Translations under genes and position numbers: made by a program
Origin: Paenibacillus prosopidis
GTDB taxonomy: Bacteria > Bacillota > Bacilli > Paenibacillales > Paenibacillaceae
Length of the DNA stretch: 64,000 nucleotides
Assembly: GCF_003337375.1 (NCBI RefSeq)
Contig: NZ_QPJD01000016.1
Span: 62,001 to 126,000 of the forward strand
Direction: 5' to 3'
The notes under the pieces: model-generated
Told to the model about the DNA's origin: nothing
What the model saw: the letters and a program-made list of their open reading frames with translations, nothing else
Databases searched by the model: none
Shown here: positions 27,564 through 36,741 of the stretch, piece by piece
Numbering within the stretch: position 1 is the first letter of the stretch
Layout: each line of letters begins with the position of its first letter

Positions 27564-29675
27564 TTATTTCAAAACATTGTTTTTGACGATATCATTCTTC
27601 TTAAGCGCCAGCTTTGCCTTGTATAACGTGTTGTTTTCAATCGTGTAAGGAGGCGCTCCGACGCCGGCATATACAGTAGAAATGCCTATAGCGGCGATAT
27701 TGGATGTAATCGTGTTGCCACGTATAACCGCATTTAATATATCGTGCTTCTCATCCCGCTTCCAGTAATCATTTAGTTTAATGATTTCCGTTTTTTCCGA
27801 TGTCAGCTTATTTGCGGTTATCGTATTGTTTTCAAATAAAACGTTTTTTGCCGACTCGATACTAATCGCTTGCGTATTTCCGAGCACCTCAAACGTCGAA
27901 TTTTTGATCGTAAGATCCAAACCCGGATGAGCGCCTACCAGATTGACACTTCCTGTCGGCGAAGCCTTAAAGGAGCATTTATCAAACACATATTTACCTG
28001 CCAAAACAGCCCCGATCGACCCGATTTTTCCTCCCTCAGCACCCTGAAACTCACAGTTGTTATACGTCCCGGGCGGAAGCGACAGTCCATATGTGTTATT
28101 GAAACCGATAACCTTCAAATTGTCAAAAATACTTCCTTCGGCAACGCCGCCCGTTACCGAGCGAAGCTTCGGCTCGCCGATGATCGTCAGGTTTTTAATA
28201 TGAATCGGTTTGCCCCAGATGGACAGTCCTGAATCGCTTTTTTTGTTGTTATGGATTGTCACGTTCGACACGCTTATCCCAAAAGGAACCTTCGAGCTTA
28301 CGTTAAACATAGAATCCGTAAATACCATGCCGTCTATCTTAATATTTGGTCCCTCCAGCGTGGTAAAGGAATCGTTCATCCGGTTACCGATAAACGTTGC
28401 GTCATGAGCTGCAATAATGCGCGAACCGTCAAAATGATTGTTCTTAATAAGCGCCCCTTTAAACGGATCCGAAATAGCAAGGCCAATAGCCCCTTTTGAA
28501 GCTAAATGGTTATCCTCAACGATTGCATCGCGGCCATCGTAAAGGATGACATCATAGGATGCGTTTTTGTAAAACTTATTGCTCTTAATGGTGATGTTGC
28601 TGTTTCGATTCCCATTCTCGCCGAAGCCGCCCTCCAAATCAATGCCGGATTGCGGCATCGTACCCTTCATGTCATGGAGTGAATTGTTAGTAATCAGTAC
28701 ATTATCGGCTCCGCCGACCGTAATTCCCTGCCTGCGGTTAAAGGAGAATTCGGAGTTTTGAACCACAACGTTTTTGGAGACGGCCCGGTTCCAAAACTCT
28801 ATGTATGCGCCTTTTTTGGTCGACTGTTCAAATACGAGATGGAAAAGAGCTGCACCGTCGGGTATTTGGAGAATATCCCGCACTTTAACGTTAGCGAGTT
28901 TTTTAATAAACGACCCGTTTGATTTATAAAAAAAGATATCGAATGTTCGCGGAAGCTTGATCGCATTGGTCAATTCAAACTCCCTTTCACTTTTGAAAAT
29001 AGCATTTGAAAAGTTCAAGGGCTCCTTCGTTCGAATCTTCTTTGAATTGGAGATGTTCTTCCCTTTATCATCAATAGCGCCCGAAATGAAGCTTCCTTCA
29101 TATAAATCTTTGGCAAGCGTATTGTGTCCGCCGAGAACAAGCCCGTCTCCCGTAAACTGGGTTGCTTTTACCCCGTCGATCGTCACGTTTACCGCTCCTT
29201 CCACAAGGATACCGTGCCCGCCTTCATGCGTACCGGAGCTATGCCTATTGTCCTTTTTGGAGTAATTATGCTTATCTTTGTCTCCTTCATAGTTTCCGCC
29301 TTTGAGCGTTGCATTTTTGACGCCATACCCTATATATATGATTTGGTATCTCTCTTTATCGTTAGTCTCCTTACGGAGCACAGCATCGGACGGCAGTTCA
29401 AAAATCATATTGCTAACCATGTTAATACGGCTGTTTTTGTCGATCAAATACGTTCCGGAAGGCAGCGACGTTTTTGTTTTCCCATTTTTACTGGCCCATT
29501 TGAGCGCGTCGTTAATTCCTTTTGTCGTTTCGACGGGACGGGTGCCGTCGTTACGAATGCCGAAGCGGGATAGTTCGATGAGATAATCCTGTTTGCTGTC
29601 TGCAAATGTCTCGTTTGGCAGCAGCGTTAGCTGCGTCAATAAAATAAACGACACCCATATTTTTAAAATATTCAC
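27564..29675 (-). CDS. Secreted right-handed beta-helix protein
   Basis: Exported protein of 703 aa, probably a polysaccharide lyase/hydrolase or cell-surface protein. The start is GTG, 9 bases or so after AGGAGG; a longer frame upstream lacks a ribosome site. A signal peptide follows (VSFILLTQLTLL, cleavage likely after ETFA). The N-terminal segment FGIRNDGTRPVETTKGINDA is the pectate-lyase-3-like entry strand. Many short beta-helix coils then recur as N-x-I/V-x-x-N-x-F patterns (NNSLHDM, SNKFYKN, DNHLASK, NNHFDGS). No catalytic residues can be assigned. The coils stop near residue 690 with no anchor motif. Single gene between terminators. Confidence 0.8.
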   Translation of the reverse strand: MNILKIWVSFILLTQLTLLPNETFADSKQDYLIELSRFGIRNDGTRPVETTKGINDALKWASKNGKTKTSLPSGTYLIDKNSRINMVSNMIFELPSDAVLRKETNDKERYQIIYIGYGVKNATLKGGNYEGDKDKHNYSKKDNRHSSGTHEGGHGILVEGAVNVTIDGVKATQFTGDGLVLGGHNTLAKDLYEGSFISGAIDDKGKNISNSKKIRTKEPLNFSNAIFKSEREFELTNAIKLPRTFDIFFYKSNGSFIKKLANVKVRDILQIPDGAALFHLVFEQSTKKGAYIEFWNRAVSKNVVVQNSEFSFNRRQGITVGGADNVLITNNSLHDMKGTMPQSGIDLEGGFGENGNRNSNITIKSNKFYKNASYDVILYDGRDAIVEDNHLASKGAIGLAISDPFKGALIKNNHFDGSRIIAAHDATFIGNRMNDSFTTLEGPNIKIDGMVFTDSMFNVSSKVPFGISVSNVTIHNNKKSDSGLSIWGKPIHIKNLTIIGEPKLRSVTGGVAEGSIFDNLKVIGFNNTYGLSLPPGTYNNCEFQGAEGGKIGSIGAVLAGKYVFDKCSFKASPTGSVNLVGAHPGLDLTIKNSTFEVLGNTQAISIESAKNVLFENNTITANKLTSEKTEIIKLNDYWKRDEKHDILNAVIRGNTITSNIAAIGISTVYAGVGAPPYTIENNTLYKAKLALKKNDIVKNNVLK

Positions 29676-29833
29676 TTCGATCCTCCTGTTTTCTCTAAAA
29701 TCCAAAACATACTTTTCTAAATATAGCATCGCATCGATTCTTTATAAAGAACATTTCGAGCGAATTCGTTCTTTTTCTTAAAATTAGTTCCTTGTTCCTA
29801 TGCTGCCGCATATATACAGAAAACCATAACGAA

Positions 29834-29873
29834 AAGCATCCGCCTCACTTCATACCGAAGTAAAACAGATGCT
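29834..29873 (-). terminator. Terminator of DUF445 pair
   Basis: AGCATC/GATGCT outer stem with an inner ACTTC/GAAGT stem; on the minus strand it is followed by TTTTCG. It ends the two-gene DUF445 unit. Confidence 0.6.
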
Positions 29874-29881
29874 CATAGTCA

Positions 29882-31216
29882 TTATAGAAGTTTAAGCAAC
29901 GGCTCATACACGCCATACAAAACAAGATAAAACGCTGCGCCTAGCGCCGCCCCGATATAAGCCCCGTTTATGCGGATCCGCTGCAGATCGGTTTCGACTT
30001 TACTCTCGATAAAGTGAACCAGCCTTTGCTCCGTAAAGCTGTCCAATGTTTTTCGAACGATCATTCCGATGATAGCATGCTCGGTCTCGATAATTTTATA
30101 AACAAACCTCTGAGCATATTGCTCCAGCCAGTTCTTCGTTTCTTGATTCGTTTTAAACCAATCCCAGTAGGTCGCAATAAACCGGTTAATCAATTGTTTT
30201 ATATCCGATTGGTTAACCGTGTGCTTCTGCACGGCAGCAAGCTGCATCCCCGCATCCTGAGTGAGCAGCTTTCTGAAGCTCTCCAGAATGGCCTCAATGG
30301 ACGGAAGCAATGAGATCTTTTCGAGCATCTCATCCCTCCACTCATTAATAGCTGCGGATAAGTCCTCGCGATTTTGCAAGTTATCAGCAAGCTGATAGAC
30401 CATACTTTCGAGCAGTACTCGAAGCTCATGCCGAGGATTTCGTAAATCCTTAATTAAGGATAACAAATCGTCATATAACGTATTCGCTGCATCGTCCAGA
30501 TTAAGCGCGTTCGTTGATTCCGCAATTTCTACAGCCATTTTTTTGAGCCACTTGGAAAAAACGCTCCCTTTGTTCACGAATTTTTCCTTTTCGTTCGCTA
30601 ACATTTCCCGGATAACAAGCTTAGTCTTTTCATCGGATACACGTGTAGACGCATACTCGACAACCTGACTGAGCCAGCTTTGAAAATCCCCCTTATCCAT
30701 CGCCCATTTCAGAGCTTTGCCTGCATAAGGCGAGAGGTTGATTTTGCCGAGGCTTTTGCGGGCTTGCTCATCCAATGTGATCGACAGGCCTTTTAAATCA
30801 ATCTTTGCCAACAATCCCGACAACAGCTTCCATCCCTGCTCCGAAAGCGTTCCTGCCGGACGCCGCTCCACCCATGCGATCGCGGTTTCCACAAGAGAGA
30901 TCTGTTTAACCTTTTCCTTGAGCAGGTCTTGGCTTAGCAGCTGCTGTTCCACCATGTTAGCGACCCCCTCGATCAGCTTATCGCGGTTTTTCGGAATGAT
31001 CGCTGTATGCGGGATCCATTTCCACCCGAATGGATGCCGGAATAATACAGTAACGGCGAATAAATCGGCAAGAGCCCCAACAAGTCCGGCCTCGGAGGTA
31101 TAAAGAAGCATTTGAGACCACCACTTATCCGGATAAACGTATACGCTGCAAGCAGCGCCCGCAAACAAGATGGCTAGAAGAAACAGACTTCGGTTTGCTT
31201 TTTTTCTCATGGCCAT
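29882..31216 (-). CDS. DUF445 membrane protein, second of a tandem pair
   Basis: Family of unknown function related to Bacillus YheB. One or two N-terminal helices (SLFLLAILFAGAACSVYVYP, then a second hydrophobic stretch reading LVGALADLFAVTVLF) are followed by a long helical cytoplasmic or coiled region. A C-terminal hydrophobic segment carries RINGAYIGAALGAAFYLVLY. The motif ALADLFAVTVLFRHPFG is the family signature. Length 444 aa is normal. It starts 6 bases after the paralogue's stop, with GGAGG inside the paralogue's last codons, so the two are co-transcribed and probably form a heteromeric unit (inference). Confidence 0.85.
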   Translation of the reverse strand: MAMRKKANRSLFLLAILFAGAACSVYVYPDKWWSQMLLYTSEAGLVGALADLFAVTVLFRHPFGWKWIPHTAIIPKNRDKLIEGVANMVEQQLLSQDLLKEKVKQISLVETAIAWVERRPAGTLSEQGWKLLSGLLAKIDLKGLSITLDEQARKSLGKINLSPYAGKALKWAMDKGDFQSWLSQVVEYASTRVSDEKTKLVIREMLANEKEKFVNKGSVFSKWLKKMAVEIAESTNALNLDDAANTLYDDLLSLIKDLRNPRHELRVLLESMVYQLADNLQNREDLSAAINEWRDEMLEKISLLPSIEAILESFRKLLTQDAGMQLAAVQKHTVNQSDIKQLINRFIATYWDWFKTNQETKNWLEQYAQRFVYKIIETEHAIIGMIVRKTLDSFTEQRLVHFIESKVETDLQRIRINGAYIGAALGAAFYLVLYGVYEPLLKLL

Positions 31217-31222
31217 TTTGTT

Positions 31223-32500
31223 TTATCCTCCAATCCAAAAGGTCGCCAGATACAGCACGACACCAATAAGCGCACCGACTCCGATCCCATTAATACGAAT
31301 ATATTGCAAATCACGTCCCGCCTTCTCTTTCGCAAGCTTAATGAGCTCATCCTCTGAGAATGTATTCAGCTTATCGGTTACCGCTTTGCCGATGTAGGAA
31401 TGCTTTTGCTCCAGCCATTTGAGCAAGGTTGACTTCACATATTGATCAACGCGGGTGAGCAGCTCTGCATTCCCCTCCAAATAAACAACGCCTTGATGAA
31501 TCTTTTCTCTGATCCAGGGGTATCTCTCAAGCTCTCCTTCCGCGTTCGCTGCCGCAGCCTGCCGGATTGACTCCAAGCCCTTCTGTATGTAGCTATCCAG
31601 CCTGATCTCAGCTTTAACCGATTCCAGCAGTTTCGTTTTTCCTGACTCGATCCGATAACGCAGCTGATCGTCCGTTCTTAACCGCATCACAAAATTCCCG
31701 ATAAACTGCTTGATTTGCTTCCGCTGCGGATGCTCCTCTGAAGCAAATTGCTCAAGAAACGACACAAGCCATTCTTGGATTTTTCCGCTAATATTGGCCG
31801 TTTCTAAACCTGCGCTATAATCCATTAATTTTCTTCTAAACTTGTCTCCTTCATAGGAACGGAGCGCAGAGTCGACAATTTGGCCAACGACGTTACGAAA
31901 TGGCGCCGACCTCACAATCTTAACCAGCTCAGGAATCATAAATTCAATCATGCGGTCATCGTACCGGTTCCGGATGGTCCAATCGCCGATATCGGCAGCG
32001 ATATCAGCCACTTGTATCGTATCGGCATGCTCGAGTACGAAGGTTTGAACCATTTTAGCCAAATCCTGCAAATCAATGGTTGTAATCACGTCGTCAGCAA
32101 GCTGCTGCAAAATGTCGTTTATGCCTTCTTCACCGCCGTGCTGCTTCAAATAAACAACGAGCACGTCCGCAATGTTATATTCGTCCAGCCTTTCTTTAAT
32201 GTTCGGAATGGTCAGCAATTCATTCTGCACCATCATAACAAGCTCGCCAATCAAGCGTTCCCTATTACGTGAAATAATGTTTGTCCCCATCCATGCCGGC
32301 CATTTAATGCGAAGCGGGTTGCCAAACAATGCGCTGACGGCGAATGAATCGGCTAAGCCGCCTATCGTAGCCGCACTAAAAAGCGAAAAGAACAGTCCTC
32401 CTGCAAATGAATGATGAAAGGGAAAGGCGGCGAATATGCCGATGGCTGACAAGAGCAGCGCTAAGTCCGCCTTCTTTTTAATACTGAATTTACTCATCAA
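31223..32500 (-). CDS. DUF445 membrane protein, first of a tandem pair
   Basis: Paralogue of the gene just downstream, 425 aa. It has the same layout: N-terminal helices, signature GLADSFAVSALFGNPLRIKW, a long charged helical middle and a C-terminal membrane helix preceded by QYIRINGIGVGALIG. The shared RING/RINGAYIG and GLADSFAV blocks show a local duplication, but divergence is large, so it is old. Function unknown; localisation in the cell membrane is supported by the hydrophobic ends. Transcription starts divergently from the ArsR gene. Confidence 0.85.
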   Translation of the reverse strand: MMSKFSIKKKADLALLLSAIGIFAAFPFHHSFAGGLFFSLFSAATIGGLADSFAVSALFGNPLRIKWPAWMGTNIISRNRERLIGELVMMVQNELLTIPNIKERLDEYNIADVLVVYLKQHGGEEGINDILQQLADDVITTIDLQDLAKMVQTFVLEHADTIQVADIAADIGDWTIRNRYDDRMIEFMIPELVKIVRSAPFRNVVGQIVDSALRSYEGDKFRRKLMDYSAGLETANISGKIQEWLVSFLEQFASEEHPQRKQIKQFIGNFVMRLRTDDQLRYRIESGKTKLLESVKAEIRLDSYIQKGLESIRQAAAANAEGELERYPWIREKIHQGVVYLEGNAELLTRVDQYVKSTLLKWLEQKHSYIGKAVTDKLNTFSEDELIKLAKEKAGRDLQYIRINGIGVGALIGVVLYLATFWIGG

Positions 32501-32626
32501 TAATCTCCATTCATGATCGTCTTTACTCTTATAATTATCCCATATTTATGTAGTGTGAAACAATGGAACGTACCATATGCGCATCCTGTCTGCCTTTAAT
32601 TGTAAACTTCGTATATTTTCGAACAA

Positions 32627-32655
32627 TGGAAATACTGCACATACTATGGTATAAT
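32627..32655 (+). promoter_or_regulatory. Sigma-A promoter with extended -10 for ArsR gene
   Basis: TGGTATAAT (extended -10) ends at 32655, with TGGAAA 17 bases upstream as a weak -35. It lies about 45 bases before the ArsR start. Confidence 0.6.
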
Positions 32656-32697
32656 TCAACGATCCAAAATAATAAATTATTCGGTAGGTGAACGATC

Positions 32698-33003
32698 ATG
32701 AGAACGCTTTATCAACCAAATGTGAATGAAATCAATCTGTCAACTGTCCTTTATGCGCTTAGCGATCCGATCAGGCTTGATATAATCAAGAGCTTGGCTA
32801 AAGCCGGCGAACAAGCATGCAGTCATATAGAAATCCCCGTTCCGAATTCGACCCTCTCCCATCACTACAAGGTTCTTAGAGAATCAGGGGTTACTCACAC
32901 AAGAATTGAAGGTACCCAGCGTTTCATATCTCTTCGAAATGATGATTTGAATGTACGTTTTCCTGGTTTGCTAGCGGCTATTCTTCAGGGATTGGAAACG
33001 TGA
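32698..33003 (+). CDS. ArsR-family winged-helix repressor
   Basis: Small dimeric DNA-binding repressor of 101 aa. The wHTH opens with VLYALSDPIRLDIIKSLAKA. The recognition helix is STLSHHYKVLRESGV, then the beta-wing GTQRFISLRNDDL. The usual metal-binding ELCVC motif is absent; a lone Cys in EQACSHIE is in a similar place, so metal sensing is doubtful and another ligand is likely. RBS AGGTGA before ATG. Divergent from the DUF445 pair and followed by a terminator. It may control itself, the DUF445 genes or a distant target. Confidence 0.85.
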   Translation: MRTLYQPNVNEINLSTVLYALSDPIRLDIIKSLAKAGEQACSHIEIPVPNSTLSHHYKVLRESGVTHTRIEGTQRFISLRNDDLNVRFPGLLAAILQGLET

Positions 33004-33028
33004 ATCTTGAGACTATTGAACAAAAAGA

Positions 33029-33058
33029 AAGACTGTCGAGTCCATGCTCGACAGTCTT
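33029..33058 (+). terminator. Terminator of ArsR gene
   Basis: AAGACTGTCGAG/CTCGACAGTCTT stem with a 6-base loop, 25 bases after the stop. Confidence 0.8.
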
Positions 33059-33064
33059 ATACTA

Positions 33065-33232
33065 TCAACCTGAAATGTTATAACGGATGCCCGGATAATT
33101 ACCGTTTCTCGTAAACTCCACACCATCTTTCCATTCTATCTTCACCCAATTATAAACGCCGTTTCGCTGTTCGAAGGTCGTGCAGTCGTCCTCATAAAGC
33201 ATGCACACAGACGGCTCATCGCCATCAGGCGC
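33065..33232 (-). pseudogene. C-terminal scrap of GH31 alpha-glycosidase
   Basis: About 55 codons ending in TGA that resemble the C-terminal beta domain (DUF5110) of GH31 alpha-glucosidases and alpha-xylosidases: LYEDDCTTFEQRNGVYNW, then VKIEWKDG. The family usually has YEDDGTT. A TAA directly precedes the fragment in frame, and the catalytic barrel is absent. It lies beside an intact GH95 gene on the same strand, so an alpha-xylosidase was probably once part of this locus. Confidence 0.55.
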
Positions 33233-33272
33233 TTAAAGTTGCAATTGAATGCGGGAAAATGTTTGTATTTTG

Positions 33273-35567
33273 TCATTCTAGGATATATTCGCTGCCTGCA
33301 CGTGCTTTCCATGCGACTGCACCATCACCGCTAAGAACACTCTCGATTTCATGGCCATTCTCTGTCACAGTTACTTGGCGGCTGGTTCTGATTAAGCAGT
33401 TGTTGTCCGCGTTTGACCGAATGCGCGCCTCCGCAAGCTTCCCATCCGACCAGCGGATATCGACCTCAAAGCCACCTCTGGCGCGTAAGCCGGTAATCTC
33501 TCCTTCCGCCCACGCAGCCGGCAATGCCGGCAGCAAATGAATTTCGCCCGTATGGCTTTGAAGCAGCATTTCGGACATTCCGGCAGCTCCGCCGAAATTG
33601 CCGTCAATTTGAAACGGCGGGTGGTTATCAAGCAAATTCGGAAGCGTCGAATGGCCAAGCAGCGCCTGCACATTCTCGAACGCCTTCTCTCCATCCTCCA
33701 GCCTTGCCCAGAAGTTGATGATCCACGCCCGGCTCCAACCCGTATGGCCGCCGCCATTCGCGAGACGATGATTAAGCGTAACCCTTGAAGCGTCAGCCCA
33801 TTCAGGTGTCCCCCGAACGGTGAAGCGCTTGCCAGGATGAAGCGCGAACAGATGCGAGATGTGGCGGTGTCCCGGCTCCGCCTCTTCGTAATCTTCCATC
33901 CACTCTTGCATTTGACCTTGTTTACCGATCTTTGGAGCAGGCAACCGATCTCTCATCTGCTGCCATTGCTGCTGTAGGGATGGGTCCTCGCCGAGCACCG
34001 CCGCCGCTTCCGCACAAGCAGAGAACAACTCATATAAGATTTGGCTGTCCATTGAAGGCCCAATGCATAACGTCCCCGACTCGCCATTTGGCAATATATA
34101 AGTATTTTCAGGAGAGGCGGATGGCGACGTGACCAGCAAACCATCTTCTGTTTCGGTCAGAAAGTCTACAAAAAATTGCGCCGATTCCTTCAATGTAGGA
34201 TATACCCGTTCCAAAAACGCACGGTCCAGTCCGTATTCATAATGCTCCCACAAATGCAGGCAAAGCCATGCGGCTCCCATCGGCCAATAAGTAGCCGGCA
34301 ACCAAATATCCTGCGGTGCAGTATCCCCCCAAATATCGGTATTATGATGGGCTACAAAACCGCCGCAGTCATACATCGTTCTAGCGGTCACTCTACCCGG
34401 CTCCCGCATTCTTTCAATAAGATCAAATAAAGGCTCATGACACTCGGCCAAATTTCCGGGCTCAGCGGGCCAATAATTCATCTGCGCATTAATATTAATC
34501 GTATACTTGCTGTCCCATGGCGGCATCATGTGCTCATTCCATATGCCTTGCAAATTGGCAGGCAAAGATCCCGGCCGACTGCTGGATATCAATAAATAGC
34601 GTCCATATTGATAATATAGCGCCTGCAGCCCCAAATCTTCTTCGCCATTCTTTACCCGGTTTAACCGTTCATTCGTAGGCAGCCCGCAAGCTTCGGAATC
34701 GGCTTTCAAACGGAACGACACCCGATCCGCTAACGAACTGAAATCTTGTATATGACGAGCCTTTAAGTTCTCATAATCGCTCATTGCCGCATTAACACCC
34801 GCACGGACGGAGTACTCTTCCGGATCCGAATGACGAAACGTTGTCGCAGCTGTCAGCAGAAGCGTCACGCTGTCGGCCCTCTCGACGACAAGATGCTCTC
34901 CAATAATGGACACGGAGCCGCCTTGCGCCACTGCCCGCAAGGCGGCGCGGAAATCGGAGCCCCCGGCGCCGCCGCAATTGCCGCGCATCACGATCGTGCT
35001 CTCATCCGCTTTCACCATTTCTTCGTAGTAGCGGTTGCGTCCACGGGTTAATCGCGCCGTAAAGCTAATGCTTCCCGGCTTATCTGCCGTTAACCGGGTA
35101 ACCAGCGCCTCATCGGGAAAGCTGGAAAAGCTCTCGCGCGCGTAGACAGTTCCGCCTATTTGATAGGATACTTTCGCCAAGCCGTTAGTTAAGTCCAGTT
35201 CACGGGAATAATCCTGTGCTTCTTCCTCCTCCTCATAGCGGAAGGACAGCTGTAAATCTCCCAGCGGCATATAGTGGCGCTGGGTCTCAGGTATTCCTGA
35301 AAGAGCCATTGCCGACAATTCGTGTGCTTCACGCAAACGCCCTGCCTGCAGGAGATCCCGTATCTTCTTCAGATTTGGCAGCGAGTCCGGATTGTTTCGG
35401 TTTCGGGGTCCTCCATACCATACGCTATCCTCGTTAAGAGCAATTCTCTCCCGCACCGGGTGACCGAAAACCATCCCCCCTAATTTTCCGTTTCCGATAG
35501 GCAGCGCTTCCTCCCACACCGAAGCAGGCTGCTTGAACCATAATCGATTATCACTCTGTAAGTTCAT
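33273..35567 (-). CDS. GH95 alpha-L-fucosidase/galactosidase
   Basis: Removes terminal alpha-1,2-linked L-fucose (or L-galactose) by an inverting mechanism. Length 764 aa with no signal peptide, so it is intracellular and acts on imported oligosaccharides. The N-terminal beta domain starts LPIGNGKLGGMVFG with NEDSVWYGGPRNRNNP. The (alpha/alpha)6 barrel has ININAQMNYWPAEPGN (paired Asn of the active site), LVTSPSASPEN (probable acid Glu) and the C-terminal QIDGNFGGAAGMSEMLLQSH. All expected blocks are present. It starts divergently from an AraC regulator 97 bases away, which probably controls it. Confidence 0.92.
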   Translation of the reverse strand: MNLQSDNRLWFKQPASVWEEALPIGNGKLGGMVFGHPVRERIALNEDSVWYGGPRNRNNPDSLPNLKKIRDLLQAGRLREAHELSAMALSGIPETQRHYMPLGDLQLSFRYEEEEEAQDYSRELDLTNGLAKVSYQIGGTVYARESFSSFPDEALVTRLTADKPGSISFTARLTRGRNRYYEEMVKADESTIVMRGNCGGAGGSDFRAALRAVAQGGSVSIIGEHLVVERADSVTLLLTAATTFRHSDPEEYSVRAGVNAAMSDYENLKARHIQDFSSLADRVSFRLKADSEACGLPTNERLNRVKNGEEDLGLQALYYQYGRYLLISSSRPGSLPANLQGIWNEHMMPPWDSKYTININAQMNYWPAEPGNLAECHEPLFDLIERMREPGRVTARTMYDCGGFVAHHNTDIWGDTAPQDIWLPATYWPMGAAWLCLHLWEHYEYGLDRAFLERVYPTLKESAQFFVDFLTETEDGLLVTSPSASPENTYILPNGESGTLCIGPSMDSQILYELFSACAEAAAVLGEDPSLQQQWQQMRDRLPAPKIGKQGQMQEWMEDYEEAEPGHRHISHLFALHPGKRFTVRGTPEWADASRVTLNHRLANGGGHTGWSRAWIINFWARLEDGEKAFENVQALLGHSTLPNLLDNHPPFQIDGNFGGAAGMSEMLLQSHTGEIHLLPALPAAWAEGEITGLRARGGFEVDIRWSDGKLAEARIRSNADNNCLIRTSRQVTVTENGHEIESVLSGDGAVAWKARAGSEYILE

Positions 35568-35664
35568 TTTGCATTCTCCATTTCATGATTAAACTTTTAT
35601 TTGACCAGACAATCCTTTACTATATTACTGACACTCAAAATCAATCGGATGCAGGTGGCCGCAA

Positions 35665-36492
35665 GTGATTAATAATAACGAACAAAATGCTTTATCCGAT
35701 TTGCTGCAATCGCTGCAGGTTCAATTGCTGGCTGCTCATAAAACGCAAGTTTCCAATGATTGGGGAGAGACGGATTCCGTTCCCGGTTACAATAAGCTTT
35801 ATTTCATTTGTGAAGGGGAAGGCTGGATCCGGATCGGCACTAACGATTATTATCCGAAGCCCGGTCAATTGTTCCTTACGCCTGCGCATGTGAAAAAGTC
35901 ATTTTCCGCTCTTAACGGCCGGCCCTACTTAAAATACTGGTGCCATTACAACATAACGGCAGGACCGTTCGATTTATTCCAGTGGATTGGCGTTCCGTTA
36001 TGCATAGATGTCAGCGATACCGATAAGATGACGCAATTATTTCAGGAAATGATCGATTGGCACCGGCAAGATTCTATCGTTGCCCGGCTCCGCGAGAAAG
36101 CGCTGCTTCTTGAAATTATAAGCGGTTTCCTCGAAACGGTCCCGATCCGGGTGCTTCAGCACCGCAGCGAGGAGATGAACCGTTTGAACATTATCCAGCA
36201 GTATGTAGACAATCATCTTCATACGGGCATCACCATCGATCAGATGGCGGAAGCCGTCCATCTGCACCCGAACTACTTTATTTCCTATTTCAAAAAGCAT
36301 TTTGGCATTCCGCCGTTAAAATACGTCAATCGCAAACGGACTGACCGCGCTAAGCAGCTGTTAATGGCAACCCCGCTAAGCATTAAAGAAATCGCGGATC
36401 AAACCGGCTTTAAAGAAACGAATCATTTCACTAAATTTTTTCGTAAAGAAACGAGTCTCTCGCCTACCGAATACCGTATGGCCTATTCTTAG
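35665..36492 (+). CDS. AraC-family regulator, divergent from fucosidase
   Basis: Sugar-responsive transcription factor of 275 aa. An N-terminal cupin-like sensor (about 10-110; YNKLYFICEGEGWIRIG, then PGQLFLTPAHVKKSF) leads to two C-terminal helix-turn-helix units. The second ends IADQTGFKETNHFTKFFRKE, then LSPTEYR, the family signature. The start is GTG with AGGTGG upstream, on a transcript leaving the 97-base region shared with the GH95 gene. Likely activator of GH95 and perhaps of the beta-helix gene downstream (inference). Confidence 0.9.
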   Translation: MINNNEQNALSDLLQSLQVQLLAAHKTQVSNDWGETDSVPGYNKLYFICEGEGWIRIGTNDYYPKPGQLFLTPAHVKKSFSALNGRPYLKYWCHYNITAGPFDLFQWIGVPLCIDVSDTDKMTQLFQEMIDWHRQDSIVARLREKALLLEIISGFLETVPIRVLQHRSEEMNRLNIIQQYVDNHLHTGITIDQMAEAVHLHPNYFISYFKKHFGIPPLKYVNRKRTDRAKQLLMATPLSIKEIADQTGFKETNHFTKFFRKETSLSPTEYRMAYS

Positions 36493-36741
36493 TACAGCAG
36501 CTTCCTCCCACAACTCCGATTATAAAAGCGCATTCATCACATAGCGATGGAAGAAACTAAGATAAATGTGCAAAAAATTAATGTAACTGACGGATCGTGC
36601 TACTCGTACGAATGGTATTTTTTTAAGATGTTATAGTGGTTTATTAAGGAGTTTCGATTTTGGCATCGAGAGAACGGAGCAATTGTTATACAGTGGAAAC
36701 AGAACAATCCATTATCTATCATTGAATCTCGGAGGTTTATT

